A stretch of 64,000 nt of DNA from Carallia brachiata (Eukaryota; Streptophyta; Magnoliopsida; Malpighiales; Rhizophoraceae): assembly GCA_021464245.1 (NCBI GenBank), contig JADCRB010000035.1, positions 2,035,469 through 2,099,468 of the forward strand, in the 5' to 3' direction. Numbering within the stretch: the stretch's first letter is position 1; each line of letters starts with the position of its first letter. The notes under the pieces are model-generated. The model was given only the letters and a program-made list of their open reading frames with translations. It did not search any database and was not told where the DNA came from. Below, in pieces: positions 1 through 10,821 of the stretch. A program made the position numbers and the translations under genes.

Positions 1-1680
1 TGTTAATTTTTTAAAAGATGTGCTAAATTTGTTAAAAAATTATTAAATTGTGTTAGATTTGTTAGTTTTTAAAAGTTGTACTAGATTTGTTAAAAAATAT
101 AAACGTGGTGATATTTTTTGATATTAACTCATTAGAAAAAAAAAGTTACGAGAAAATAGTACAATAATAATACTTTTTTTTAATTAAAAATTTTTAATCA
201 TTTTCTTTTTTTATCAAATTCTCCCAAACTAAATACACCATTAGTGCTATTATAAATTTATTTAATATATTACTTTAATTGTTAATTTTTTAAAAAAATT
301 AAAAAATTTTACTGTTATTATAAAATTATTTCTTATGTTCCTTTAATTTTTCTCGTAACCTGACGCAATTTTAAGAGTCATTTTGTTGTACCAAAAAACA
401 AAAAAAAAAAAGTCATTTTGTTTCTCCCCAATCGCGTTCAATAGCCACGCGCCAGCCACGGTACTCTGCTATCTTTGTGACACGTGTGTGCCATACTGCA
501 CAACGTCCCAAGCTGACATGACTGTCATATCAAGATATGTGCCATTCGCTCTGATTGGTTGATGTGTATTATGTTGTGAAACCAACAGCCCGATCGCATG
601 TTTCGTTCATTCATTCGTCATTGGTCCCTTTCTATTCAATTATTTGGCGACCCCTTTTCGGGATATACATGTTTCTAATCTTAAATTTTTATATTTTTTT
701 TATACAAGAGTTTTAAATTTTTTTAAAAAATTTATTTAAATTTTAAAATTTTTAATTTTTATTAAATTAGTCTATCTATTAATAGAAAATAATTAATTTT
801 TTATAAAAATTGATTTTAAGTTTACAAAAATTATGTAAAAAAAAGTTAAATATACAAATTGAATATTTTTTCTATTAAAAAAATACACATTGTATATTTA
901 ATTCGTATATTTGTTAATAAAAAAAATTTAATATGCATATTTATTGATAGAAAAAATATTTAATTCGTATATTTAAATTTTTTTAATAATTTTCACTAAG
1001 TTAAACTCATATATTTTCAGATTAACTACTTTTTGTAAACAAAAAGACTGATTTAATAAAAAATTAAAAAATTTAAAATTCAAATAAAATGTAAAAAAAT
1101 TTTAAAATTTATATCAAAAAAGTATAAAGATTTAAAATAAAAAATTGCACATCTCCTTTTTTGGGTGTTTATCATGTGTAATACAGTGTTTTAAATTAAT
1201 AGTTCGATTATAAAAACATGCTTAATAAAATATACCTGAAGTACGCAGTTAATCTAATATTTAATAATTTATTTATTATTTATTTTTTAAATTAAATATA
1301 TTTTTTTATAATTTAACAGTTCAAATTTTTTTATATTTATTATATCCCTACTTATGCATGTCTATAAAATATTTCTATTAAATTAAATTAAGTTTAATCA
1401 CGTGTATTCTTCCGAAAATTGCCACGTAAAATCACCGTCAAAAGGAATTAAATTAACCGGCAAAACTTATCGATGAATTCAACGCTCCTTGTTGAGGATG
1501 TTAGGGGGGGTCTGTCAGTCTAGAATGATAGCCTTGCAATGAGACTTTTCATTTTCTTACACCCTAAAAAAGGAGAAAACAAAAAAACAAAGCCAAAAAA
1601 AGAAATTAAGTGCACTTCTTAAAATATTTTTTTATTAGAACTAACTGTAGCACTTGAAGTAATAATTCAGTAATAATTTG
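1..1680. other. AT-rich intergenic DNA with one short GC-rich island
   Basis: No gene is visible. Most of the stretch is poly-A/T-rich low-complexity sequence. The exception is about 420-665, which is markedly more GC-rich. It contains a CACGTG G-box at 481-486, CCAAT-type boxes (ATTGG) near 555 and 620, and several CACG/CGCG words. It resembles a plant promoter, but no coding sequence follows on either strand within the window. It may be a relict promoter or part of a repeat. Confidence 0.4.
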
Positions 1681-1694
1681 GTATATTTTTACGT

Positions 1695-1920
1695 TGGCAA
1701 GCCAAATTCGAGTCTTACGGCCGCACTTCCTCCGACACAAGTTAGGTGGCTTTCAGGGGTAAGCGGTATCGAGTGCACGGCTCGGTAATCATTGTAGTTT
1801 TCAGTAGTAGAGATATGCTCGGGTCCGTTAGTATTCAAGTGATAATTTTGTCTCTTTGAAGTGATTGAACGCGATTTTAACAAACGGGAGTTAATCTGAT
1901 TTAAACCCACAAATCTGTTG
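1695..1920 (+). mobile_element. Diverged SINE copy (same family as the 18.46-kb SINE)
   Basis: This segment aligns by eye with the SINE at 18457-18780. A GAGTCTTACGGCCGCACTTCC-like block matches AAGCCTCACGGCTGCGCTCCC there. The tail TTTTAACAAACGGGAGTTAA corresponds to CTTTAACAAAAGAGGATTAT. The copy is diverged, its ends are not clean, and no TSD was found. It has no coding capacity. Confidence 0.5.
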
Positions 1921-1934
1921 ACCAATATACTCAC

Positions 1935-3640
1935 GATAAATTTTATTTTGTTAAAAAAATTAGAATTAATTGTCTAAAATCTAGAAATCCTATTTTTACC
2001 ATTTTGTTATTAGTAATATTTGATTTTTATTTGTTTTTAGTAGGGCGCCTAGTAATCAGAATTAAAATTTTTATTTTAGAAATTTTGGATTCTAATATTA
2101 AGAATGAAGTAAATGAGATTTATAAAAATTAGAGAACTCTTTCGTTTTATAGTTCATAGCCAACAAGCCTTATTTTGACTTTTATTTGCCTTAACTTAAT
2201 TTATCTAAACAAATAACTGGAGGCATTTTTAAATATATGAAGCGTACACAAAGTTAAAATTGCATCTATGCATTATTGTTCTTTTTTTTTTGTCTGCTAT
2301 TTTGATTTTTCCAATGAAAATAAAAAATTGCACAAAACAAGAATAGCTTCCTTGCATGTAAACGAATGAAAATCAACAATATGAATATTTAAGCATTCAT
2401 GCTTTTTTTTTTTTTAATTCAGACATAAGTAGATATATGTATCAAATTAATTAACTTCAAACATATTATAATGAACTTTCATGTTCTGTTCATCGTTTTA
2501 CGGTGTTTGGTATAATATGATAATTTACGCATTTGTAATGTGATCATTTTAAGTGGTGTGTAGCTATCCCCTTGTTTTTAACCATGACGATATCGAAAAT
2601 TTTGAAGAATCCCGATGCCCGATGGGACCCGAAAGGAAGTTCACGTTGCCCACATTTGCGGGCAGAGGTGGTGCTGCCCTGCTCCGATTAATTGGAGGGC
2701 ATAATATGTAGAACAATCCATTGAAAATCAAAGGATCGGCCTGATACGGCCAGGCAGAGAGATTAAATAGGCAGGACCACATTGACAGTGGGATCTATGG
2801 GTTTTGAAATCAAAAAGTACGACTGATATCTTAAAATTTTATTAAATAGTATTACGATTATGTATATATGAGTTGTAAACTAACTAAATAATTACAATAT
2901 TTTTTTTATTGAAGTATAAATTATAAATTTAGTTATATTAATTGATTCTAATAAGATTTAAATTTATAATTTTTTTTTTTTGTGAGGACTCAGATTCCTT
3001 ATACTCAGTTAATTAGGCAGAGCATGTTCTGTTGCATGGCTAGGTCCGAAAGCACAACAACAAAGAACAACTTGGTCTTGCATTACGGCTTTCCCCCTTG
3101 TCATTGTCTTGTGAGGACTCATTCCTTATACGATAGAGCATGTTTTTTTTTTTGTGAGGACTCAGATTCCTTATACTCTCTCGCGAAACAGAGAGTACAT
3201 TTGTCGCAATCAAAAGTCTACCAAGTTTAATATGTGATTAATTATTGTTTACACGTATAATTTTTCTTCTAATTTAAAAAAAATATTTAATGAAATTTTT
3301 TTAGTGAGATTAAATTGAAATTAAAATAATATAAGATACTAAATGATTATATCTGAAAAAAGAAGATAATTTTTTAAATATTATTGTATAAATTGTATAT
3401 TTATTTTAATATCACTTAAAATATAATTATATAGTAAAATTTTTCATAGTAATGAACTTGTGTGTTGACATTTGATAAGCGGTTAGTTTGGATTTCACAC
3501 AACCACTACTCCACGCTATAAATTTTCAATTTAAACTGTTTCCAAACTGATGAATATGAATTTTTAAATACGGAAGAAAAGATGCTGGTTCACACATGTT
3601 GCACCATAGTGTAAATATTTTTAAATTTTTAATAAATATT
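1935..3640. other. Intergenic, no gene seen
   Basis: Mostly AT-rich. Two local features stand out. A moderately GC-rich segment of unknown nature lies at about 2580-2790. A motif beginning TGTGAGGACTC and ending TTCCTTATAC occurs three times, near 2981, 3110 and 3153, two copies preceded by poly-T. No splice-compatible or conserved coding sequence was recognised. Confidence 0.4.
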
Positions 3641-3665
3641 TAAAACATACAAAAGGGACACGTTT

Positions 3666-3681
3666 GAAAAGAGCCCTTTGC
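3666..3681 (+). repeat. Target-site duplication, left, of the LINE
   Basis: GAAAAGAGCCCTTTGC here is repeated exactly at 6364-6379, directly after the poly-A tail of the LINE. A 16-bp TSD is typical of target-primed reverse transcription. Confidence 0.93.
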
Positions 3682-6363
3682 TTCGACCGATAAGTCTTTG
3701 TAAAAGGGACCAAGATGTATCCTAAAGTGCAGAATGCTTCGAGGCTGTCTAGCTTCAGACCGATAAGTCTTTGTAACTTTGCTTACAAGGTCATATCTAA
3801 ACTTATGGCTAATAGACTTAAACCGTGGTTGAATGAGATCATTTCCCCCTGGCAGAATGCTTTTGTGCCTGGACGGGCGATCCAGGATAACATCTTGGTC
3901 ACGCAAGAGGTTTTTAATTTTCTAAGGCAAAAGAGAACAGGCAGGAGGTTCATGGCAATTAAAGCAGATATGCAGAAAGCATATGACCGCGTTGAATGGT
4001 TTTTCTTAGAGCAAGTTTTGTTGTGTATGGGTTTCTCTGATAGGTGGGTCCATTTTGTTTTGGTTTGTGTTCGGACTGTGGAGTTTCAAATTCTATTTAA
4101 TGGTTCCCCTCTGCATCGGTTCAGTCCCACACGGGGCCTCAGGCAAGGCGATCCTCTATCGCCGTACTTATATCTTTGCATTTCGGATGCTCTATCGTAT
4201 ATGCTTTCTGCTGGGATCCAGGCTGGTACTTTGGGGGGCTTGAGAATGAATCCTCGGTGTCCTATTTTGACGCATCTGTTGTTTGTCGATGATACGTTAT
4301 TGCTTGCTGCAGCCACTTCACACGAGGCTATGGAGATCATGAATATCTTGGGAATTTTTGGTCGGGCTTCAGGTCAAGCCATAAATTTGGACAAGTCGGG
4401 CATTGCTTTTAGTGTTAATACCTCTCGACAAGATAGGAGACTTATCCAAGCTGCTTTGGGCATGGGATGCATAGAGGATAAAGAACAATATCTTGGTCTC
4501 CCGTTGAAGATGGCCAGGTCTAAAACAAAGGCACTCCAATTTGTAGTCAACAGAATTGAGAAGAGATTAAAGGCTTGGAAAAGGAGGCATCTCTCTCAAG
4601 CAGGAAGGGGAATACTTATCAAAACGGTTGCAATGGCAATCCCGGTATACGCTATGTCCGTTCTCAGTTTTCCAGCAGCGGTTTGTTCAAGAATCAAGTC
4701 GATGTTGTCTAAATTCTGGTGGGGGCAGTTGGGGAATGAATATCGAATTCCGTGGGCAGGGTGGAAGAAGCTAACCAGGCTGATTGGGGCTGGAGGATTG
4801 GGCTTTAGGGATCTAAATGCTTTTAATACCGCGCTTTTGGCTAAACAATGGTGGCGGATTTTGCAAAACCCGTCAAAGCCGTGGGTACAGGTGATGAGGG
4901 GTCTCTATTTTCCAGCGTCTTCGTTCCTTATGGCGGAGCCGAAATGATTGGCTTCATGGGGCTGGCGAGGGTTGGTTAGAGGAAGGGCTCTTCTCAAACA
5001 GGGTATTCGGTGGATGGTAGGAGATGGGTGTGAGATACCCATTTGGGGTGATCCGTGGGTACCTGATTTGCCAAGGTTTAGAATTACCTCACAGCGACCT
5101 CGGGACACAGAGTGTTCTTTAGTCCGTGATTTATTGATGGTTGATAAAGAAATGTGGAATATGGATAAACTTAGGAATCTGTTTCTCCCATCTGAAGTCG
5201 ATGCCATAAGCAAGATCCCGGTTAGCTTGCGACCCGAGAAGGATTCGGTGATTTGGCATTTTCATGACAAAGGGATCTATACGGTGAAATCCGGGTACTC
5301 TTTCCTTACCAACATCACTAGCGTGCCATTTCAACCAAGTAGTTCGGATGAGATACCTTCTAAATCATGGAGATTGCTTTGGAAGCTTAAGTGCCCTCCG
5401 AAAGTTCAGACCTTTGTGTGGCGCGCTCTACATGATTGGCTTCCTACACAAGTTAATTTAGCCCGCATAAGAGGACAGGGGGGAGCAGAATGCTTAATTT
5501 GTGGGGACCCTTGCGAGTCTCTGGAACACCTCATCTTTTTTTGTCCGCACTCTATGGCCACTTGGAGGGGTGGAGATTTTGGGTACACGCCATCACCTGA
5601 CGGTTTTCCTTCGTTTGCAAAATGGTAGCAGGATTTGTGGGACAGTTTCACTGATCATTTGGAGATTTTTCCAAAGCTTGCCATTTATTGTTGGATCATT
5701 TGGAAAGCGAGGAATGAGTTTATTTTTGAACAAATCAGGCCCAACCCCATCAGATCCTTGGAAAAGATACAATGTATGTTGACGGAACTCCAAGTTACGA
5801 CAGAAGCTCGTCCTCAGCCTCAAAACACTCCTTGGGGCAAATGGCTTCCCCCGAATCCTGGTTTTATAAAGATTAACTGTGATGCTTCCTATGAAGCTAT
5901 TTCAAACAAAGCTGGGTTGGCTATGGTATGTAGGAATTTGGATGGGGTTGTAATAGATGGTTGGGCTAAGGCAGCAAAAGCACGTTCAGCTCTCCAAGCT
6001 GAAGCAAAAGCTATGTTAATGGCCTCTCAGTGGGTGCTTTCTAGAGGGTTTTCCAATTGTCACATTGAGATTGACTCTAAGCTATTGTTCTCGGCCTTCC
6101 AAGGAAGTAAGGAAGATTGGCCGTGGGAAATTGCTCCTATTTTGAGTGATATTAAGTTCAATCTTGCTTCTGTTATTGATTGTTATGTCTTTGCTATTCC
6201 GAGAAGTGCGAACAATGTTTCGGATTGGGTTGCGCGACAGTCCAGGGAGGATCTTCTCTCTCAGGACTGGTTGAGCTACCCTCCTAAAACTTTGTACCTT
6301 TTGTTACTTTCTGATGTAAATCATCAATGAAATTTTGCACTTTCATGTCAACAAAAAAAAAAA
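3682..6363 (+). mobile_element. 5'-truncated L1-type LINE retrotransposon
   Basis: The insert is bounded by perfect 16-bp TSDs and ends in an A-rich tail (6351-6363). It retains only the C-terminal part of the LINE ORF2: reverse transcriptase, the zinc-binding zf-RVT region and RNase H. ORF1 and the endonuclease are missing, so it is a dead-on-arrival 5' truncation. The 5' junction carries a 19-bp direct repeat (3685-3703 and 3758-3776), which suggests template slippage at integration. Only two in-frame stops interrupt 2.6 kb of coding sequence, so the insertion is fairly young. Confidence 0.93.
3715..6330 (+). pseudogene. LINE ORF2 fragment: reverse transcriptase / zf-RVT / RNase H with two nonsense mutations
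   Basis: One reading frame runs throughout, broken by TGA at 4945-4947 and TAG at 5626-5628. The RT domain (3715-4700) shows FRPISLCN, the catalytic ADMQKAYDRVEW block, the GLRQGDPLSPYL block and the FVDD active site near 4285. The zinc-binding zf-RVT region (about 5340-5560) contains the LKCPPKVQTFVWRALHDWLP block and C-x2-C/H-x-C-like spacing. The RNase H domain (about 5860-6260) has INCDAS, the AEAKAM glutamate, EIDSKLL and a terminal NNVSDWVAR aspartate. In the intact family this polyprotein performs target-primed reverse transcription. The stops look like C-to-T decay of CGA and CAG (or TGG) codons. Confidence 0.92.
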
Positions 6364-6379
6364 GAAAAGAGCCCTTTGC
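6364..6379 (+). repeat. Target-site duplication, right, of the LINE
   Basis: Exact 16-bp copy of 3666-3681, immediately 3' of the LINE poly-A tail. Confidence 0.93.
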
Positions 6380-6778
6380 CTGTGGCTTGGGCCACTAGGC
6401 TAGTCTGGACCAACGTAAGCATTATTTTATTAAAGAAAATCAATTAAAATCTAAACCTAAGTCGGGCTAGATTTGGTGTCCACCTTAATTTTTTTTCCTC
6501 AATCCTAAATCACATAAAATAAATTGTCACACAGTCACAGTATTTAAAATTTAAAATTTTATTTTAACGGTCTTAAACTTTAATTATGAAAAAAATGAGA
6601 ATTATAAAAAAAAAAGAATTATTCACTGTAACTTATATTCTAACAAAAAAAAAAAAAAACTGGAAACTGTAATAAGGCATGCTAATGATTCTGTTAGTAG
6701 TGATTTCATAATTGCAAAGCAACTTTTATGATAAAAAATTTCCTTGGATGTATCTATAGCACAACTATTCTTCGTTCC
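6380..6778. other. Intergenic, no gene seen
   Basis: AT-rich, with poly-A runs near 6608 and 6645. No coding or RNA feature was recognised. Confidence 0.5.
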
Positions 6779-7680
6779 GGTGCAATTATTTATTTATTTT
6801 TTTTTGAACAAGAGCAAACTGGCATAACATTAAAGGGTAATGTACAGCGAAGGCCCACCCACAATGAAGCCCACAACCAGAGTACATAGTAATACAGAAC
6901 TAGCCACCATTAGCTTACAATACCCAGCCCACCACAAACTAAGCCCCACAACAGCAGCAGCCATACGGCCCAACACCAACAGCAGGCCTGAGCCCATAGC
7001 CCAGGAAAAACACAGGCCTGTATGGAAGGAAAGATTGGGCCCAAGGCCCAAACCGAGAGACTGTCGGGACCCAAAGGTCGCCGGCAGCCCACCGCCGCCC
7101 CAGCAGCGGAACCCCAGCACACTAGGGGTAGTGGCTTCCCCCGGAGGGGTGTCGGCGGCACCATTCCAGTCGCACTGGACACCCACCGAACATGCCCGAA
7201 CGCCAGACACAAGGCGCAACCAAAGAAGAACTGCTGCAAACGGGAACCAGCCAGCGAAAGGAGGAGCAAAACTCGGTGACCTGCAGCAAAAGACGCTCGG
7301 CTCCGACAAGCTGACGAGACTGTACAAGGGTGCCTTCAAGCCCAAAAGACAAGCCTCCCCCACCATCCCCCCAACCGAGACCCGGAGACGGCAGGGGAGG
7401 CCACCAAAAACCGTGATCCGAACCAAAAGCCAAAGACGAAAGCGACCCAGCAAGAAGCGCAACACCGCACCCCACCCAACGAACACCACGCAAAGACCCA
7501 ACCACCAAAGGGGACGAGAGCCCCTACCAAACCCCCCAGAGGAGGTACAAAGCTCAGCAAGGAGCACAAATACTCAGATCGGCACCGATCGAGCAACGGG
7601 CGCCGTGGAAGGCTCTCGGCGCACGGTAGCAGTAACGTGCGCACGAGAGCGAAACCAACCGGCTTTCTGGTGCAATTATT
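6779..7680 (-). mobile_element. GC-rich retroposed insert with 12-bp TSD and A-tail, family unknown
   Basis: GGTGCAATTATT occurs at 6779-6790 and again at 7669-7680. Between them lie 878 bp of sequence much richer in GC than its surroundings. A T-rich run directly inside the left repeat (6791-6805) reads as a poly-A tail on the minus strand. That arrangement is a non-LTR retroposition with its 3' end at the left. Long open frames exist on both strands (6840-7730 plus; 6830-7567 minus), but they are proline/arginine- or glycine/leucine-rich and match no domain I recognise. They are probably a by-product of base composition. It could be the 5'-truncated end of a LINE, a processed transcript or a large SINE. 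Confidence 0.65.
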
Positions 7681-9180
7681 ATACTACTATTATTGTTCTT
7701 TGTAATTTTCTTATGCCTATATATAGATGATCTATTTCATTTATCTTTTTCTATTTGATATGATGAAATAATGCGACCGCCTAAAGTGAGAGTTGGATAG
7801 TTAGTAGACATATTTTTAAGCTCTTGACTTTCTACCTTATTTATAGGGAAAATGAATAATATTTCTATGCTTATGATGGTTACCAATTATCAGCTTTTTT
7901 TTAAGGAAATATTTTGCAGGATTCCTTAAATAAATTAAAATAAGATTAAATTAATATATATTATTAAATAATTAAAATTGAAAGAAAAATAAATAAATTA
8001 TTATATAAATTGTATGATCATTTAAAATTAACCTGTATACTAGAATAATGTGATAAAACACAAGCAATATGCATGTGCTACCGAGCAATCTCGGCCAACA
8101 AAATTTTTTGCAAAAGAAAATTATTTTCACCGATAAGAAAAAGCGAGAAAAAAACTAAAACTCGTTAATAATTTAGATTGTTGGAAGAGTACTTGTTTTT
8201 TTGACAATGTAAATCGCTATATTAATATTCATCAAAATTGTACATAAGACCAACGTAAAGGTGTCGAAAATACTTGGATAAACAGGAGATGAACATGACT
8301 CTAAATGCCTATAATATTTAAGGTTAAACTAACTTTTCATAAACTAAGTATGTTGTGCGTTAAAATATAATCCTCTTTTGAAAACATAAATTGACTAATA
8401 ACTAAACTTACTTAATTAAAAATAGTTAACTAAGCCTAATCCGATCAAACAAATCTGTCAACATTATAATATATTGCATTTTGACAGACCATGATAGAAA
8501 TCGGGGAAATATATTAGACATTGATTTGCAAAATAACTAAGCTACAGGCAATAGACAAACAACGACAGAACATCCATTTGAACAACGCATAATAAAACTC
8601 TTCCCAAAACACTCCAAAGGAAACAAAAGAAATCTTGGGCGGCGATTGTGGCGGCTCGCCAGAGGAGGATGACGGCGACGTAGATGAGGCCGGCTACAGT
8701 GGGAATAGTGGTGGCGGAGGTGACAATGTCAGCAGGTGGTGCAGCAGTGGGAGTGACACCATTGGCGGCCATTTCAATGGCACCCAATCCAACTCCAGTG
8801 GTTGCTCCAGGGGTCGGTAAGGCAGCTCCGACGACAAAGCACAATTTCAAGGGTGAGGGCACTGTGGACTGGTCAGACCGGACCGTTAAAAAAGTAGTTT
8901 TCAACTGAGAATTTAACATTAGAATTTTAGCCTTTCTCTTATTCTCCTTTCCAACCGCAAGACGAAAACATAAGAAAAAGCCATCGGGACTTGTGTGACA
9001 AACAAATATCTTTGGCGGTTTTAAACCCTCCGTGGAAATCGAAGCCGCGACATCAGCTGTCTTAAACTTAAAGCCGCGTGGGTGGGAAGCAGTAACGTAC
9101 TGACGTGCCTTTTTGTTTGTGTTTTATTATTATTATTTTTAAAAATTCCTGCAACAATAAAAATATTATATACAACAAAA
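7681..9180. other. Intergenic; one doubtful small ORF
   Basis: AT-rich to about 8540. From 8630 to 8900 the sequence is GC-richer and contains a minus-strand ORF (listed separately). From about 8940 the sequence becomes promoter-like ahead of the gene starting near 9.2-9.6 kb. No other feature was recognised. Confidence 0.45.
8542..8919 (-). CDS. Doubtful small ORF with one hydrophobic segment
   Basis: A 125-codon frame, with a second in-frame ATG at residue 50. After it comes a Pro/Ala/Thr-rich stretch (NGVTPTAAPPAD) and a hydrophobic run (IPTVAGLIYVAVILLW). It then degrades into unusual Phe/Leu/Val-rich sequence. It would be divergently oriented to the PF09713 gene. I recognise no family. 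It may be a small membrane or arabinogalactan-like peptide, or chance in a GC-rich patch. Confidence 0.2.
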   Translation of the reverse strand: MLNSQLKTTFLTVRSDQSTVPSPLKLCFVVGAALPTPGATTGVGLGAIEMAANGVTPTAAPPADIVTSATTIPTVAGLIYVAVILLWRAATIAAQDFFCFLWSVLGRVLLCVVQMDVLSLFVYCL

Positions 9181-9539
9181 AGAAGACCACAATTAAATTA
9201 AGTTGGGTGGGTGCCCGTTTTTCTTTCTATTTGTTTTTTTTTTCCTCTGTATTTTTCTCTGCGTTTCTGTGCAGCTGCAGGGTAAGTAGACTCCTAAAAA
9301 AATCTGTTCTGCGAGAGCAAAACCCTCGCAGCAACGTTGTCCTGCTTCTCTCTCTTAAAACAAATTTCCAATCGACGTATGTTTCAATGTTCTCTGTTCT
9401 GTCTGCTCTAAAACCACTTCTTGACTTTGACTTGAGACTCTCTGAAAACTCAGCGCATTCTAACGCTTAAGTCAAATGGAGATTCTCATGAAGCAATTGT
9501 TAGACTGCTGTTAGTATTCGTCGAATTTCTGTAAATTTT

Positions 9540-9694
9540 TCTTTTGCTCCTTCCGGTTTTGTAGAGCTCGGGAACTGGAATCTGTGAGCGCTGAAGAAGA
9601 AGAGCCAGCCAGTCAGCATCTTTAAATTCGTCGAAATTGAATGTGTCATTTTGGGCATCTCGGGGAGTTCTGGAGAGTCGGATTCCGTTGAAAG
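9540..9694 (+). other. Probable 5' UTR exon of the PF09713-family gene
   Basis: The stretch ends at a good donor (GAAAG followed by GTAACT at 9695). It is upstream of, and in the same orientation as, the coding exons. The left limit is a guess, because no TATA box could be chosen with confidence. The intron that follows would run to an acceptor at 10617 (CGCAG) or 10696 (TTTCAG). Confidence 0.4.
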
Positions 9695-10706
9695 GTAACT
9701 TAATTCCTCAAGATCTCCACACTTTAATTTATCATCTTTTTAATTATTATTATTATTTTTTGGATCCAATATGATGTTCGCGGGTTGTTTGTTTGTCTAA
9801 TAGATTGTTTATTTCTACTCGGGTTTTTCTTAGTTTTTAGCTTCATTTTCTTTTTGGCTTTTGTCTTGGGTCTCATTGTTTTGCTTGTTCTTTACAAAAA
9901 AAAAAAAAAAAGAAAAGGAAAATTATATTCTTTATTGGAGTGGGTTTGCATTAGTGGGAACTTACTAGATATTCATTTAAACAGGCAACCCCGTTTGACT
10001 AGAATGTAAATTTGTTATAGCTAGATCTGTCTAATTACTGGTTTTTTTGCACTACAAATTCCCCAGTGTTTTTGTGTACCAAAGCTAAAGATAATCTGAG
10101 AGCATAAGAATTGAATCTAAATATGTACCCCAAAAAAAAAAAAAAAACAAAGAATCTAACGCTTTTGGATGGAAATAAAATTGATGGACTGGTGGGAGTT
10201 ATTTGGTGTTGGATTCTGGTTCTGGGCTAAACAATTGAAGTCATCTGGGATTTAGTCAGTGGAATTAATCAGATAATTACGATATTTGAACCCTTTAATT
10301 CTAAGGGTTTATCAAATACTCACAACTATATGAACCACTTAATTGTTGTGTTACATGCATGAAAATAAGGTTTATCCCCGCTTTCTCATTCAATATATCG
10401 TGGCTTAACATTCTGTCCGTGTTAGATAATTTCATTAGTTCATTAAAAGGGGAATTTTGTTGGGAACATTGACAAAATGTGATCTTTCTTCACTTTGGTG
10501 GAAATTTTGTATGTAACTGGAACCATTCAAGTCTTATTTCTTTGGCATGTTGAAAACTGTTTTGGCTGATTTTTGTTGCTAAATTGAAGCATTCAAGCTT
10601 TGTTTTTTTTTTCGCAGCTTGATTTTCGATGGAATTTGTTTCTACTTTGTATTACATTTTTGCATTTGTGTCTCACATCTGTTGTCCTCGTTTCAGATTT
10701 TAATAT

Positions 10707-10787
10707 ATGAGTTCCTTAGGAGTAGTTGCTGCTGTCTCTACCCTTGTGAACAACATGATCTTAGCAGCTATGGAGTATCAGAGCTGA
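10707..10787 (+). CDS. Upstream ORF (26 codons) in the leader of the PF09713-family gene
   Basis: ATG at 10707 opens a 26-residue frame closed by TGA at 10785-10787, 34 nt before the main start codon at 10822. It begins just after an acceptor (TTTCAG ending at 10696). The peptide starts MSSLGVVAAV and ends ILAAMEYQS; it is small, aliphatic and has no proline. Its placement and regular composition suggest a translational control uORF. I cannot verify conservation across species, so chance remains possible. Confidence 0.4.
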   Translation: MSSLGVVAAVSTLVNNMILAAMEYQS

Positions 10788-10821
10788 ACAAAGATATGCT
10801 GTCAACTTTCAGTCGGCTGAA

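Noticed and set aside
6840..7730. 296-codon ORF on the plus strand, Pro/Arg/Thr-rich, and a 245-codon ORF opposite
   Set aside because: Both lie in the GC-rich retroposed insert where stops are rare by composition; neither shows a domain or plausible splice context.
9459..9474. 16-bp TCTAACGCTTAAGTCA shared with the Tat LTR at 23530-23545
   Set aside because: The match does not extend on either side, so a chance match or tiny relic cannot be told apart.
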